This document shows positions 37,616 through 49,511 of a DNA stretch of 64,000 nt, piece after piece. Where the stretch lies: assembly GCF_002811925.1 (NCBI RefSeq), contig NZ_NPDS01000002.1, forward strand, positions 676,001-740,000, read 5' to 3'. Source of the DNA: Leptospira barantonii (GTDB lineage Bacteria; Spirochaetota; Leptospiria; Leptospirales; Leptospiraceae). The notes under the pieces were generated by a model that worked only from the letters and a program-made list of their open reading frames with translations, searched no databases and was not told the origin of the DNA. The translations under genes and the position numbers were made by a program. The first letter of the stretch is position 1; every line of letters begins with the position of its first letter.

Positions 37616-39070
37616 TTAAAGCGACTTCAAAAAATTCAAAAGATGGGTTCGATCCCGTATGTCCAACCCGAGAACGTATTTTTTAGAAGACTCCGCTTCG
37701 CCGCCATGCCATAGTACCGCTTCCATCAAGTTACCGGCCCTTCCGTCGTGCAGATAACGTGTATGACCGTTGACCGTTTCGAAAAGACCGATCCCCCAGA
37801 GAGGCGGGGTTCTCCATTCGCTTCCGCTCGCTTCTTCGTCGGGTCTGTGATCGGCGAGTCCTTCCCCCATATCGTGCAACAAAAGATCCGTGTAAGGTCG
37901 GATGGTTTGATTGGACAGTTCGGGAAAACTCGCGTTCGATCCGGTTTGCATTTTTGGAATATGACAATTCTTGCAACCGGCCTTGAAGAAAATTTCTTTT
38001 CCGGCGAGAACACTTGTGTTGTCCGCCTTTCTTCTCGCGGGAACCGCGACGAGTTTCATATAATTGGTGATCGCGGTGATCTTACTTTGTGGAACTTCGG
38101 GGGAACCTCCGTTAACGGAAGATTGACACTGAGTTTGAGAACTCATACAATTCTCGCTAGGAAATAGAGGAGAGGTGATTCCCAAATCTCCCAAAAAAGC
38201 CGCTGAGTTTTGTCTCGTCAAATCGGTGTTATTCGCTTTCCATCCGAATCTTCCCAAAGTGGTTCCGATTCCGTTTAGATTGCGGACGTAGTTCGGTTTT
38301 CCGGAAATTCCGTTTCCGTCCTTGTCGTTCGGGTCCGCGAACCCGAGAATGGAATTTTCGGGAATCGCCTCCAAAAGACCGAGCCCGATCACTTGTTGAG
38401 TGACCCGGATAGAGGTTCTCGTATCGTTCGCAAGCGGTCCGTAACCTAAATTCGAAAGTTGTAATGTAGGAGAACGTAATGTGTATTCGGTTCCATCGTC
38501 GAATTTACCGGCGATCTCCTGATACGTTACGATCGCGTCTCCTTCTTTGGAAACACCGGAGACCCCGTTCGGTTGAAATTGTCCGCCGTAGTTCGGTTCC
38601 GTATTGTGCGAATCGTTTCCCACGCTCAGACGAACAAGACTCACGGTCAATTTTTCTCCGTCTTCTTCCAAAGCCCTTCCGTTGGCCGCGTGACACGTAA
38701 AACAAGAATTTGTGTGGAAGAGCGGGCCCAAACCGTCCCGATCCGGAAGCGCAGAGGAAAAACCGGCCGTCCAGGGAACCTCAAAGACGGTTTGCCCCAC
38801 GGTAAATTCCGAGATGGAATTCAGGGGCGCATTCTTTGCAAATTGACGAAACGCGGTGCTTCCGAATTCGAAACTCGTCATACCGATTCCGCCCTGGTAT
38901 TCTTCCCCGTTTTCGTAAGCCCATTCCGAGTTAGACGAAATTGCAAGCAAGGCGAGAATCGCAGTGCCGTTTTTGCAGTCCGTGGAGGAACAAAATTCTC
39001 CCTTGGGAGAACAGGCTCCCAAGAAGAGTGAAATTCCAAAAAAAAGAAAAAATCTAAATTTCAAACGCAT
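37616..39070 (-). CDS. Di-heme oxidoreductase lipoprotein (DHOR/thiol oxidoreductase-like)
   Basis: 484 aa. Lipobox ending at Cys20 (SLFLGAC). Two c-type heme sites: Cys123-x-x-Cys-His (NSCFTCHAANG) and a second in FKAGCKNCHIPKM near residue 350. This fits the putative di-heme oxidoreductase family related to bacterial cytochrome c peroxidases. It would act in the periplasm, for example in peroxide or thiol oxidation. It is the second gene of a minus-strand pair, 15 bases after the RCC1 lipoprotein. Confidence 0.88.
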   Translation of the reverse strand: MRLKFRFFLFFGISLFLGACSPKGEFCSSTDCKNGTAILALLAISSNSEWAYENGEEYQGGIGMTSFEFGSTAFRQFAKNAPLNSISEFTVGQTVFEVPWTAGFSSALPDRDGLGPLFHTNSCFTCHAANGRALEEDGEKLTVSLVRLSVGNDSHNTEPNYGGQFQPNGVSGVSKEGDAIVTYQEIAGKFDDGTEYTLRSPTLQLSNLGYGPLANDTRTSIRVTQQVIGLGLLEAIPENSILGFADPNDKDGNGISGKPNYVRNLNGIGTTLGRFGWKANNTDLTRQNSAAFLGDLGITSPLFPSENCMSSQTQCQSSVNGGSPEVPQSKITAITNYMKLVAVPARRKADNTSVLAGKEIFFKAGCKNCHIPKMQTGSNASFPELSNQTIRPYTDLLLHDMGEGLADHRPDEEASGSEWRTPPLWGIGLFETVNGHTRYLHDGRAGNLMEAVLWHGGEAESSKKYVLGLDIRDRTHLLNFLKSL

Positions 39071-39085
39071 TCCAATCCTTGTATA

Positions 39086-40609
<1,524 letters not shown>

Positions 40610-40780
40610 GATTTCCTCTTTATTTGTAGTTTATTGAAAATGAGAGTAATTCTCAGTATCAATCTAGCCATCCAAAAGAAACCACGCATAACGTCAAGCG
40701 ATCTAAGTTGTTTCTTTGCATTTGACAGAAGGGGTTTCCTGTGGAGAATCGTGAAAATTCTTTCCTGGAGAATCCCATCA

Positions 40781-42255
<1,475 letters not shown>

Positions 42256-42259
<4 letters not shown>

Positions 42260-42858
42260 GAAAAATCTATTACGGAATTGGAATATTCATTTTATCTTTC
42301 GGACTGATCGATTGTAAAAAGGATTCTTCCGGTCAAACTTCGGAGGGACTTGAACCGATTTCCTCCGATCCGAACCGTCAGATTAAGGTCAGCGTCCTTT
42401 GGGAGAAAAAAAGTTTTCCATTGGACATCGAACTCTATGAAGGTGCTTCTCAAAGACCGGTGGATCTTTGGGCGACCGGTTCGGTGAAAGATTTATCCGA
42501 GGCCCCCGTTTCCGTACCGATCGAAGGGAACGATCTCTATCTAAAACCCGGTTCTAAAAAGAAATTCGTTCTTGTGGTGAAGAATACAACGGATCGGGAT
42601 TTTTATTTTTTTGCGTCCCCGCATTCCATGCTTCCGGCGGAAGGTTCTTTGGGGTTTAAGTTCAAATGTCTTTGTATCAACCACGCGTTTTTCATTCCTC
42701 CGAAAGAAACCTGGTATAGGGTTGTGGAACTCCGAACGGGAGGAGAGGCTCTCGCAAAAGAATTAAGAATTACTCATACACTTGTGGGAATGGACGAGGA
42801 GAGAATCCGACTCTATCAAAAAGGAATAGGAACCGGAAGCGGCTCGCGAGACGAATAG
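42256..42858 (+). CDS. Small lipoprotein, partner of the upstream lipoprotein
   Basis: 200 aa from GTG 42256, overlapping the previous stop, so translationally coupled. Lipoprotein signal with Cys20 (ILSFGLIDC). The mature protein is beta-rich ([38 protein letters not shown]), resembling a cupredoxin-like or Ig-like sandwich, with a CLCINHAFF stretch that could hold a metal. Such patterns occur in periplasmic copper-type proteins, but the ligand set is incomplete, so no function is assigned. Confidence 0.65.
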
Positions 42859-42873
42859 AACTTGCGCGAGCCG
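42840..42873. terminator. 9-bp perfect hairpin spanning the stop codon
   Basis: CGGCTCGCG ... CGCGAGCCG with a 16-base loop that contains the TAG of the upstream gene. It lies between convergent genes. No T tract follows, so it may mark an mRNA end or act on both strands. Confidence 0.4.
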
Positions 42874-42897
42874 ATATTCTGAGGAGATCGTTTTTGT

Positions 42898-43536
42898 TTA
42901 GTGAAGAGGTTTGATGTCGCCGGATTCGGCAACCGGACCGCCGCAGAGAACGATCTTGTTTTCGATTCTGCAGTGTTTTTTGGAATGATCGAAAGCCGAA
43001 AACAAAATGCCTTCGCTTGAATTCTTTTCGTCCTGGAATTCTCCCTCATACACGCTTGTATCGGGGAAACGAACCTTTCCGGGGCCGTTCATTTTTCCCA
43101 TTTCGAACGTACCTTCGAGCATCGCCCCGTTTTTAAAAATATAAGTTCCTTTTCCGTCCTTCATATCCTCTTTGAAGGTGCCTTCGAATCGATCCCCGTT
43201 TTTGTATTTGATTCTTCCCGATCCGCTTCTCAGATCGTTTTCAAAACCGCCTCTGTACTCGTCGTCGTTGTCGTAGACATAGGTTCCGGAACCGGTGACA
43301 CAATTTCCTTGAATACAACCCCGGGTCGGATCTACGGTTTCTTCGGTTGCGGATCTGCTTGCGGTAGTGGTCTGTGTCTCTTCCATGTTTCTTGCGCTTT
43401 CGTCCGAGTAGGCGGAACGTCCCGCGCCGCTTGCGGACTCGTTAGGCGCCATCTTTTGGTCTCCGGATGAACACTGAACGAAAACACAAAGGAACATAAC
43501 TCCGCAGAAAGAGCATCTTACAAAAAATCTCATCAT
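42898..43536 (-). CDS. MORN-repeat lipoprotein
   Basis: 212 aa from ATG 43536, chosen for its lipoprotein signal ([12 protein letters not shown], Cys22); the frame extends 26 codons upstream. A Ser/Thr/Glu-rich linker follows, then about five MORN repeats ([68 protein letters not shown]). MORN repeats are membrane- or protein-binding hairpins. It lies downstream of the glycosidase-like and transporter genes on the same strand. Confidence 0.85.
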   Translation of the reverse strand: MMRFFVRCSFCGVMFLCVFVQCSSGDQKMAPNESASGAGRSAYSDESARNMEETQTTTASRSATEETVDPTRGCIQGNCVTGSGTYVYDNDDEYRGGFENDLRSGSGRIKYKNGDRFEGTFKEDMKDGKGTYIFKNGAMLEGTFEMGKMNGPGKVRFPDTSVYEGEFQDEKNSSEGILFSAFDHSKKHCRIENKIVLCGGPVAESGDIKPLH

Positions 43537-43622
43537 ATTTTTTGAATACGAAATAAAATCGTTTTCACTTACAAACATGGTCAAAATTTTATGAACCGCG
43601 CCGTAATCTGTCAAACTCTATT

Positions 43623-45332
43623 CTATTTCAGGAGCTCCGAGACCGGCATGGCCTGTTGATTGATAAACGAAGGGAGCTTGGACCGAATTCTCTGATACAA
43701 AAATAAGTAGAAACGTCTCATAAAAGGATGAAATAGAATGCGGTCCATCAGTCTTATGTTCTTTCTTTTTCGGACGAATAACTTCAGCAAAAGTTTAGAC
43801 ATAAGTCCGGGGGTTCTTCTTCGGGGAAGAATTCTAAACTTATACGCGTCCGGATAATTTTCGGAATACAGATCCCGGAGATAAATCGCCTCTTCGAGAA
43901 GATACTGTTCCCGTTCCGGATCGGGAAGATAGATCAGCTCCCTACAAAATGCGAATAACTGAAAGGTTTCGTATTGAAACCGGAAATCGTAAGGAAGATC
44001 GAGTCGTTTCGAGATTCTTCCCATTTCTTTGAGGTCCTCGATCGCCCGATATCCCTTTTGTACCGACTCTTCCGGGTTCTTGCAAAAAGCTGAATATAAG
44101 ATTCGGAAGTGATCGCTGATCGTGACCCTGTCCCAGGTGATGTGGAGAAGGGGAGGAATCCTGACCCGATGAATGTATAGAGGAAGATCGCTGAACGAAG
44201 GATCGTATAAAAGATTTTCAATCACGGAATCGGAAAGTTTTAAAAACCGGACAAACTCTTTGATCCCCTTTTTACCGAAGAATTTTCGGAGACTTTTTTT
44301 GACGCTCCAATCCTTTTTAAAAAGTCCGATACAAACGAATGTGTTGAGTTCGTTCCAATAGGAAGTATTCTTTAAAAACGTAATGTTCTTAAACGAGGAC
44401 CAGCCCCCGGTTTGACACCAGACGCTGAACCCTACGAGATTTTTGGCTTTTTTGAGTTCCTTTTTATACGCCAGATATTGCCAGCCCACAAAGGACGGAT
44501 ATTCTCCGAAACCTTCGTATTCTCTTCTTGCCTGAAACTCCACGAGTTTCGGAAGATCGTCTTGGAAGAACAGGGAATTGATCGAAAGATAGCGAAAAAA
44601 ATCGCCTTCTCCGTATTTCATGGAAACTACGAGGTTCTTGGAAGGAACTCCCTCGAAAACTTTTTCATATGTTTTTTGATTCCAGATAAGATCGCCGATC
44701 GGATACGCTCCGATCGTCCAGGTTCTAAATATTAGAGTTTTGGAATGTTTTTCGAAGACGGGGAGAATTTTTTTTAAAAATCGGTTCGCGTCCTCGGGCT
44801 TTTTTAGAAACAGTCTGCTTCTGAAATCCCCTTCGACGTCGACTCCGTCCGATTCTCCGATACGAAGAACGACCCCGTCCACGTTTTCGAACTCCGTAAA
44901 CAGTTTTTCCAGACATTCCACGAAAAGATCGGAAACACGATCGAATTCTCCCTTGGTTTGTTCTTCGATGTAAGAATTGAAGAACATAAAATCGCTCGTG
45001 ATAAAAACCTTGAGTTTGCTTTTACGCGCGGTTCTAAAAAGTTTACGATAGGAATTCTGATAGGATCTTATTTTGTTTCTGAGAAGATCGGGATAAAAGG
45101 AAAAGTCCGTCACGAAGGAAAGTTCGTCGATCGTGATCGCGTTGTATCCGAGCGCGCTGATTCGCCTAACGTATGAATCGAAATTCTCCCGGATTCTTTT
45201 GTGGGTTTTCTTTTTGAATTCCCTGTTTTTTTCCAGAAGTGCGATCGGGGCCTTGGACCAGTTCTGCGATTTCCCGGGAGCTTTTACGAAGAACGGGGCG
45301 CTCGAATCGATGAGCGCCAGATTCAGTTTCAT
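43623..45332 (-). CDS. Glycoside-hydrolase-like TIM-barrel protein (tentative)
   Basis: 569 aa, no signal peptide. The middle resembles a TIM-barrel glycosidase of the alpha-glucuronidase/GH67-like kind: GYNAITIDEL, KLKVFITSDFMFFNS, VDGVVLRIGESDGVDVEGDF (acidic, near residue 160), KNLVVSMKYGEGDFFRY and YPSFVGWQYLAYKK. The N-terminal ~35 residues and basic C-terminal ~100 residues (RRRTPGLMSKLLLKLFVRKR) are unassigned. It lies 3 bases after the DMT transporter and is probably co-transcribed. It could process an envelope glycan or be a non-catalytic homologue; the family call is uncertain. Confidence 0.5.
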   Translation of the reverse strand: MKLNLALIDSSAPFFVKAPGKSQNWSKAPIALLEKNREFKKKTHKRIRENFDSYVRRISALGYNAITIDELSFVTDFSFYPDLLRNKIRSYQNSYRKLFRTARKSKLKVFITSDFMFFNSYIEEQTKGEFDRVSDLFVECLEKLFTEFENVDGVVLRIGESDGVDVEGDFRSRLFLKKPEDANRFLKKILPVFEKHSKTLIFRTWTIGAYPIGDLIWNQKTYEKVFEGVPSKNLVVSMKYGEGDFFRYLSINSLFFQDDLPKLVEFQARREYEGFGEYPSFVGWQYLAYKKELKKAKNLVGFSVWCQTGGWSSFKNITFLKNTSYWNELNTFVCIGLFKKDWSVKKSLRKFFGKKGIKEFVRFLKLSDSVIENLLYDPSFSDLPLYIHRVRIPPLLHITWDRVTISDHFRILYSAFCKNPEESVQKGYRAIEDLKEMGRISKRLDLPYDFRFQYETFQLFAFCRELIYLPDPEREQYLLEEAIYLRDLYSENYPDAYKFRILPRRRTPGLMSKLLLKLFVRKRKNIRLMDRILFHPFMRRFYLFLYQRIRSKLPSFINQQAMPVSELLK

Positions 45333-45335
45333 GTT

Positions 45336-46202
45336 TTATTCTTCCTTGCCGAACCGAATCGTTTCCAAGGTGCCCGCGACCAAGATCAAAACTCCGCCGA
45401 CAACTTCTCTGTAACCCGGAATATCTCCCAACAAGATCCAAGCGAGTAAAATGGAATACACGGGTTGTATGCTCGAAAGAATTCCGGCGGTCTTGAGTTT
45501 GAGTTGAAACATGGATTTGACGTACAACGTATGCGCGAATGCGGTGAAAAAACTTCCGAGCAAAAAGATAAGACCGAGTGATCTTGTGGAAGTGGGAATA
45601 CTTTCCCAGTAACATACGGGAGCCAACATAAAAACCGATGCAAAGGATTGAAGACACATAACTTGTGCGCTTCCGTGATGAGAAAGAAATTTTTTACTGA
45701 GTAGATTTCGAAACGAAAAAGAAGCCGCTGACAATAAACCCGTAACGATTCCCCAAAAGAAATCGTTACCCGGTTTGAAGTCCGGAATCAAAATCCCAAC
45801 CCCGAGTAAAACCAAAAACGCCAGCGAAATGTCTCTCAATTTTAACTTGGATGGAAAGTAGATCGGCTCTATAAAAACGGTGATCACGGGATGAGTGAAA
45901 AGCGTTAGGACCGCGATCGCAGGAGATGCTAACCGCGCCGATGCGAAGAATAAAACCCAGTGGGTTGCGAGTAAAATTCCACCTCCGATGGCCGCGCCGT
46001 TTTCCGTCGCGCTTGGAAACAAAACGGGTTTGTCCCTCCATTTCAGAAATAGATAAAGACCGATGCTTGCAAAGACCGTTCTTCCGAAAGTAATCATCCA
46101 AACACTTTCATCGATCAGTTTTGCGAAGAGTACGTTTCCGCTGATGAGGATCATCGCGAATTGAAATTCCAAAAATATCTTAGTTTTCGAATCGGAGGAC
46201 AT
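45336..46202 (-). CDS. EamA/DMT-family transporter
   Basis: 288 aa with about ten hydrophobic helices in two EamA repeats (FAKLIDESVWMITFGRTVFA in the first, TAGILSSIQPVYSILLAWIL in the second). It is an inner-membrane drug/metabolite transporter of unknown substrate. A short acidic C-terminal tail follows. It is upstream of the glycosidase-like gene with a 3-base gap, which suggests that both act on the same compound or share only a transcript. Confidence 0.88.
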   Translation of the reverse strand: MSSDSKTKIFLEFQFAMILISGNVLFAKLIDESVWMITFGRTVFASIGLYLFLKWRDKPVLFPSATENGAAIGGGILLATHWVLFFASARLASPAIAVLTLFTHPVITVFIEPIYFPSKLKLRDISLAFLVLLGVGILIPDFKPGNDFFWGIVTGLLSAASFSFRNLLSKKFLSHHGSAQVMCLQSFASVFMLAPVCYWESIPTSTRSLGLIFLLGSFFTAFAHTLYVKSMFQLKLKTAGILSSIQPVYSILLAWILLGDIPGYREVVGGVLILVAGTLETIRFGKEE

Positions 46203-46370
46203 GGGTTTCTCTCAAACCAAAAGACGATAAACCCCGTTCCTGGAAAACAAAATTGATTTTTTTAAGACGAGACGAAACCGAAAAAGAACGAATCTTTTTA
46301 CAAAACTGTAAAATACCTTCTCCTTCTCGTCGCTTGAAATCGGAACGAAGAAAGAGAAGGTCTATCGAAA

Positions 46371-47468
46371 TCAAGCGATACGTTGTTCCGCCTGTAGCTG
46401 TGTTTCCGGATTGTAACGGTTGGCGCGTAACATACTGTCAAAATCGTTAAACCGAATTCCATAACGTTTCATCGCCGGATGAACAAAAGGTGCGACCATC
46501 TGACGGATGTAAAACGGTTGATTGACCACGAAGTGATGGATTCCGTGAGTGCTTCCGAAGTTGAAACAAAAAAGATGCAAAGGAAGAAGTAACCAAGAAT
46601 TCAAGACCTGGGTTTGTTCGTGGATTCCTTTTACGTCTCCGTAGTAGTGCATGTTGGACGAAACGATTTGAATGCTGGATTGACGGATCCAATTCGGGAG
46701 CATATAAACCACCGCGGCCGTATTCAGAAACATACGAGCCGATTCCAAAAGTTCGGGATAGGGAAGCTCGACCGGGGAACCAAGAAATAAATTTCCGTAG
46801 TGGATCAGATTCAAACCCAGAAAGTTGTACCAAAGAGTGTAATAGATCACGAGCCAAGGCCAACTTTCCGAAACGATTTCCTTTCTTTTAAACTTAGGAG
46901 CGTCTTTGACGAGTTTTCTAAAATTGAGAATCGCGGAAACGTTTCCGTCGATCATCGCAAAAAAACGAACCAAACCGGCCTTCATACCGTTGCCGATCAG
47001 ACGTTCTTCGATATCGTCCTTATGACCGGAAACTTTGTGGTGTAGAGTGTGAATCATTCTTCTATACCAAGGACTTACGGTGTTTCCCCGAAAAATCCAA
47101 ACGGTCCAGAATAAAAGATCCTGCATCTTTGTATTGTCTTTGAAGTAAAGATTGTGGATCGTATCGTGTTCGATCTCGTGAAGAAGGGAAGCGAAGATCG
47201 CGTTTGACACGATCGCAATCCAAGCCGGGATGATTCCCGCTATATAAAGCCCCGCGGTGACGATCATCATTCCCGCCGAACCGAATGTGATCGACGCGCC
47301 CAAAAGATTCTGTCTGTTTAAGATAGGAAATTTTTTTCTGAGATTCTTTTCCCTAAAACGAATCCAGCGCATGATCTTTACGTTTTTTTCCCGAGTCGCC
47401 AGTGTTTGCCATTTCTTCGGCTTTCTACTCGGAAGAATTTCATTTTTCGCTAATATAAGAGCGCTCAT
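46371..47468 (-). CDS. Membrane fatty-acid desaturase/hydroxylase
   Basis: 365 aa, AAGGAG upstream of ATG 47468. Three His boxes of the di-iron membrane desaturase family are visible: HEIEHDTIHNLYF, IHTLHHKVSGH and GIHHFVVNQPF. About four to six membrane helices surround them. It would introduce a double bond or hydroxyl into membrane lipid acyl chains. It stands alone between the DMT transporter and the AraC regulator; the latter may regulate it, which is only inference from position. Confidence 0.87.
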   Translation of the reverse strand: MSALILAKNEILPSRKPKKWQTLATREKNVKIMRWIRFREKNLRKKFPILNRQNLLGASITFGSAGMMIVTAGLYIAGIIPAWIAIVSNAIFASLLHEIEHDTIHNLYFKDNTKMQDLLFWTVWIFRGNTVSPWYRRMIHTLHHKVSGHKDDIEERLIGNGMKAGLVRFFAMIDGNVSAILNFRKLVKDAPKFKRKEIVSESWPWLVIYYTLWYNFLGLNLIHYGNLFLGSPVELPYPELLESARMFLNTAAVVYMLPNWIRQSSIQIVSSNMHYYGDVKGIHEQTQVLNSWLLLPLHLFCFNFGSTHGIHHFVVNQPFYIRQMVAPFVHPAMKRYGIRFNDFDSMLRANRYNPETQLQAEQRIA

Positions 47469-47536
47469 ATCGACTCCTTTCCAATTCTCGTGATGGAACG
47501 GATTCTAACTCCTTTCCCGAATTCGGTCGTCCTATT

Positions 47537-48721
47537 CTATCGATTCCGACGCGGTCCGGCGACCGAATCGATAAATTGCGCCGAGTTTGTGCGGTATTCG
47601 CTCGGAGTAATTCCGGTATGTTTTTGAAACGCGCGGTTGAACGAAGACTTGGTTCTAAAACCGACGGAATATGCGATATCGATGATGCTCTTATCGGGTT
47701 CGGAAGTCAAAAGGCTACGAGCTTCCGCGACCCTGTAGTCGTTTACAAATACGGAAAAATTCTTACCCAATTCCTGATTGAGAAACTCGGAAACCTGATG
47801 TGTGGAAAGTGCGAGCTCGTCTGCGAGATCTCCGAGACCCAAATCTTCTTCCCTGTATAAAAAATCCTTTTCCATCAGATGAATCAGATTTTCTTTCAAA
47901 GCCGCGCGATCGATTCCCACCAAAAGAGAACGCGCGTATTTTTCTCGCGTCGCTTGTGTGACTTCCTGAAGTTTTTGAAAGAATCCCGGATTTCTATGAC
48001 CGATCAGATAAGCCGCGCAGAGAGCGAGGCCCATTCCTCCCGAAGTGAGAATCAAAAAGTCGGAAGTTTTCGTGATAAAAAAGAATGCGCCGAGCGTAAG
48101 ATGAAGAATGGAAGTCACCGCTAAAAAGGAAAGAATTCTCGCGGTCGGTTCGGCCTTCCAAACCTCCCATCTCCAAAGATCGCGGGAACTTTTTAAAACT
48201 AAGGAAACATAAAACGCGATTCCGAAAACCGCAGGAAGAAGAACCCAATCCAAAGGACTTGGAAAAATCTTTTCCACAAAAGATCTGTGGATCATTTCGG
48301 GAATGTGTCCCGGAAAGAATAGAATTCCAAGATAAAGAAACGCACCCGTTACCGGAAGAACGCAGTGAAGCATTCTTTCCCGGTTGGAATCCATAAAAGA
48401 TTCTCCCGTGCTGACCTTATAAATTCCGTATAAAACCGGGCCCACGGAATACAAAGCCGGGATATGAAGCAGGATCAACCAGGATAAAAACGAAGTGGAA
48501 AAGGAAAGAATCGAGATCGAACTTCCCTGAAGAATAGACATTCCTAAAAAGAGAACACCTAAAAGATAATTGAGTCTTACCTTGTTCGGTAGAACCATCT
48601 GGCCTAAAAACATCAAACAGCCCAGAGCAGAGCCGAAAACTCCCATCCAATAAAAAAAAGAACTCAGCCAAAGTGGAAGAAAAAGGGGAGACGGAGAAGA
48701 AAATAAGCCGTGAGCGAACAC
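47537..48721 (-). CDS. Membrane-bound AraC-family regulator
   Basis: 394 aa from GTG 48721. The N-terminal ~250 residues contain about seven hydrophobic helices (SSFFYWMGVFGSALGCLMF onwards), the C-terminal ~110 residues an AraC/XylS double helix-turn-helix (ADELALSTHQVSEFLNQELG and IIDIAYSVGFRTKSSFNRAF, ending GITPSEYRT). This architecture is frequent in Leptospira: a 7TM sensor linked directly to a DNA-binding domain. The ribosome binding site is weak, and a small AACGCT/AGCGTT hairpin lies just upstream, so the start is uncertain. Confidence 0.85.
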   Translation of the reverse strand: MFAHGLFSSPSPLFLPLWLSSFFYWMGVFGSALGCLMFLGQMVLPNKVRLNYLLGVLFLGMSILQGSSISILSFSTSFLSWLILLHIPALYSVGPVLYGIYKVSTGESFMDSNRERMLHCVLPVTGAFLYLGILFFPGHIPEMIHRSFVEKIFPSPLDWVLLPAVFGIAFYVSLVLKSSRDLWRWEVWKAEPTARILSFLAVTSILHLTLGAFFFITKTSDFLILTSGGMGLALCAAYLIGHRNPGFFQKLQEVTQATREKYARSLLVGIDRAALKENLIHLMEKDFLYREEDLGLGDLADELALSTHQVSEFLNQELGKNFSVFVNDYRVAEARSLLTSEPDKSIIDIAYSVGFRTKSSFNRAFQKHTGITPSEYRTNSAQFIDSVAGPRRNR

Positions 48722-48795
48722 AATAGCGAACGCTACAGCGTTGAGTAAGTTCTGTCAAGGGAGAAAAGCGAATGCCTTTCTCCCTTAAAGAAAGA

Positions 48796-49071
48796 TCAGT
48801 ATCTAGATCTAGATTTTTCTGGGAAAGGTTTTTTAGGAAGGGCTTCGTTCACTTTGATTTCTCTTCCACGGATTTGTGTTCCGTTTAAGCCGTCAATCGC
48901 CGCGTTTCCTTCGTCCTTGTTCGCCATTTCCACAAACGCTAATCCCCGGGATTTGCCGGAAAGTTTATCAGTGATGATGCGTACAGAGGTTACTTCTCCA
49001 AAAGACTCGAAAGCCTTACGAAGATCGTCTTCGGTTGCCTGATAGGCGAGGTTGCCTATATAAATGTTCAT
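48796..49071 (-). CDS. RRM-type RNA-binding protein
   Basis: 91 aa forming one RNA recognition motif: RNP2 IYIGNL at 3-8 and RNP1 KSRGLAFVEM near 45, followed by a short basic tail (KPFPEKSRSRY). Such glycine-poor small RRM proteins in bacteria bind single-stranded RNA, often in cold or stress response. It has a long AT-rich upstream region (about 430 bases to the next gene) that may include a regulatory leader. Confidence 0.93.
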   Translation of the reverse strand: MNIYIGNLAYQATEDDLRKAFESFGEVTSVRIITDKLSGKSRGLAFVEMANKDEGNAAIDGLNGTQIRGREIKVNEALPKKPFPEKSRSRY

Positions 49072-49511
49072 GAGAAAGGGTCCTTACAAAAAATTACTGG
49101 CTTCTAAAACAAAATAGAAGCTAAGGCTAGACCATTCCATCGGCGGGATTCGAGAGAGAAGGGACCTTTCCTGGTTGCTCTATTGTTCAAAAGTTCTCAA
49201 CTGACCCGGGAAAAGGCAGCTAAAAATTCCAGTCGCGCTCACGGTAATCATAGTCAAAAAATTGTCAAGAAAATCTCATATTTTACGAATTTACTGTCTG
49301 AAAAACCGAAACAACCGTTTGGGAACTCGGGGTAACATGGCAAATTTGTTCTATGTCACATTTGTATGCGAGCGATTGCTCTCTTTTGAAGCAAAGTAAT
49401 TTAGCTTTTTTTAAAATTTTTAACGATTCTTTCTGAATATAAGCCTGAAATAAGAGGGCTATATCCAAGCTCCGTATTCTTTCCCTTCGGATTTGAAATG
49501 GAGAATTGAAA
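49072..49511. other. Intergenic region between RRM gene and large lipoprotein
   Basis: No gene supported; a 61-codon minus ORF has no ribosome binding site. It holds the divergent leaders of the RRM gene and the large lipoprotein. The 13 bases CGTATTCTTTCCC at 49473-49485 recur at 53268-53280 before the next large lipoprotein gene. Confidence 0.5.

Noticed and set aside
49283..49468. 61-codon minus-strand ORF upstream of the first giant lipoprotein
   Set aside because: No ribosome binding site or recognisable pattern; more likely leader DNA.
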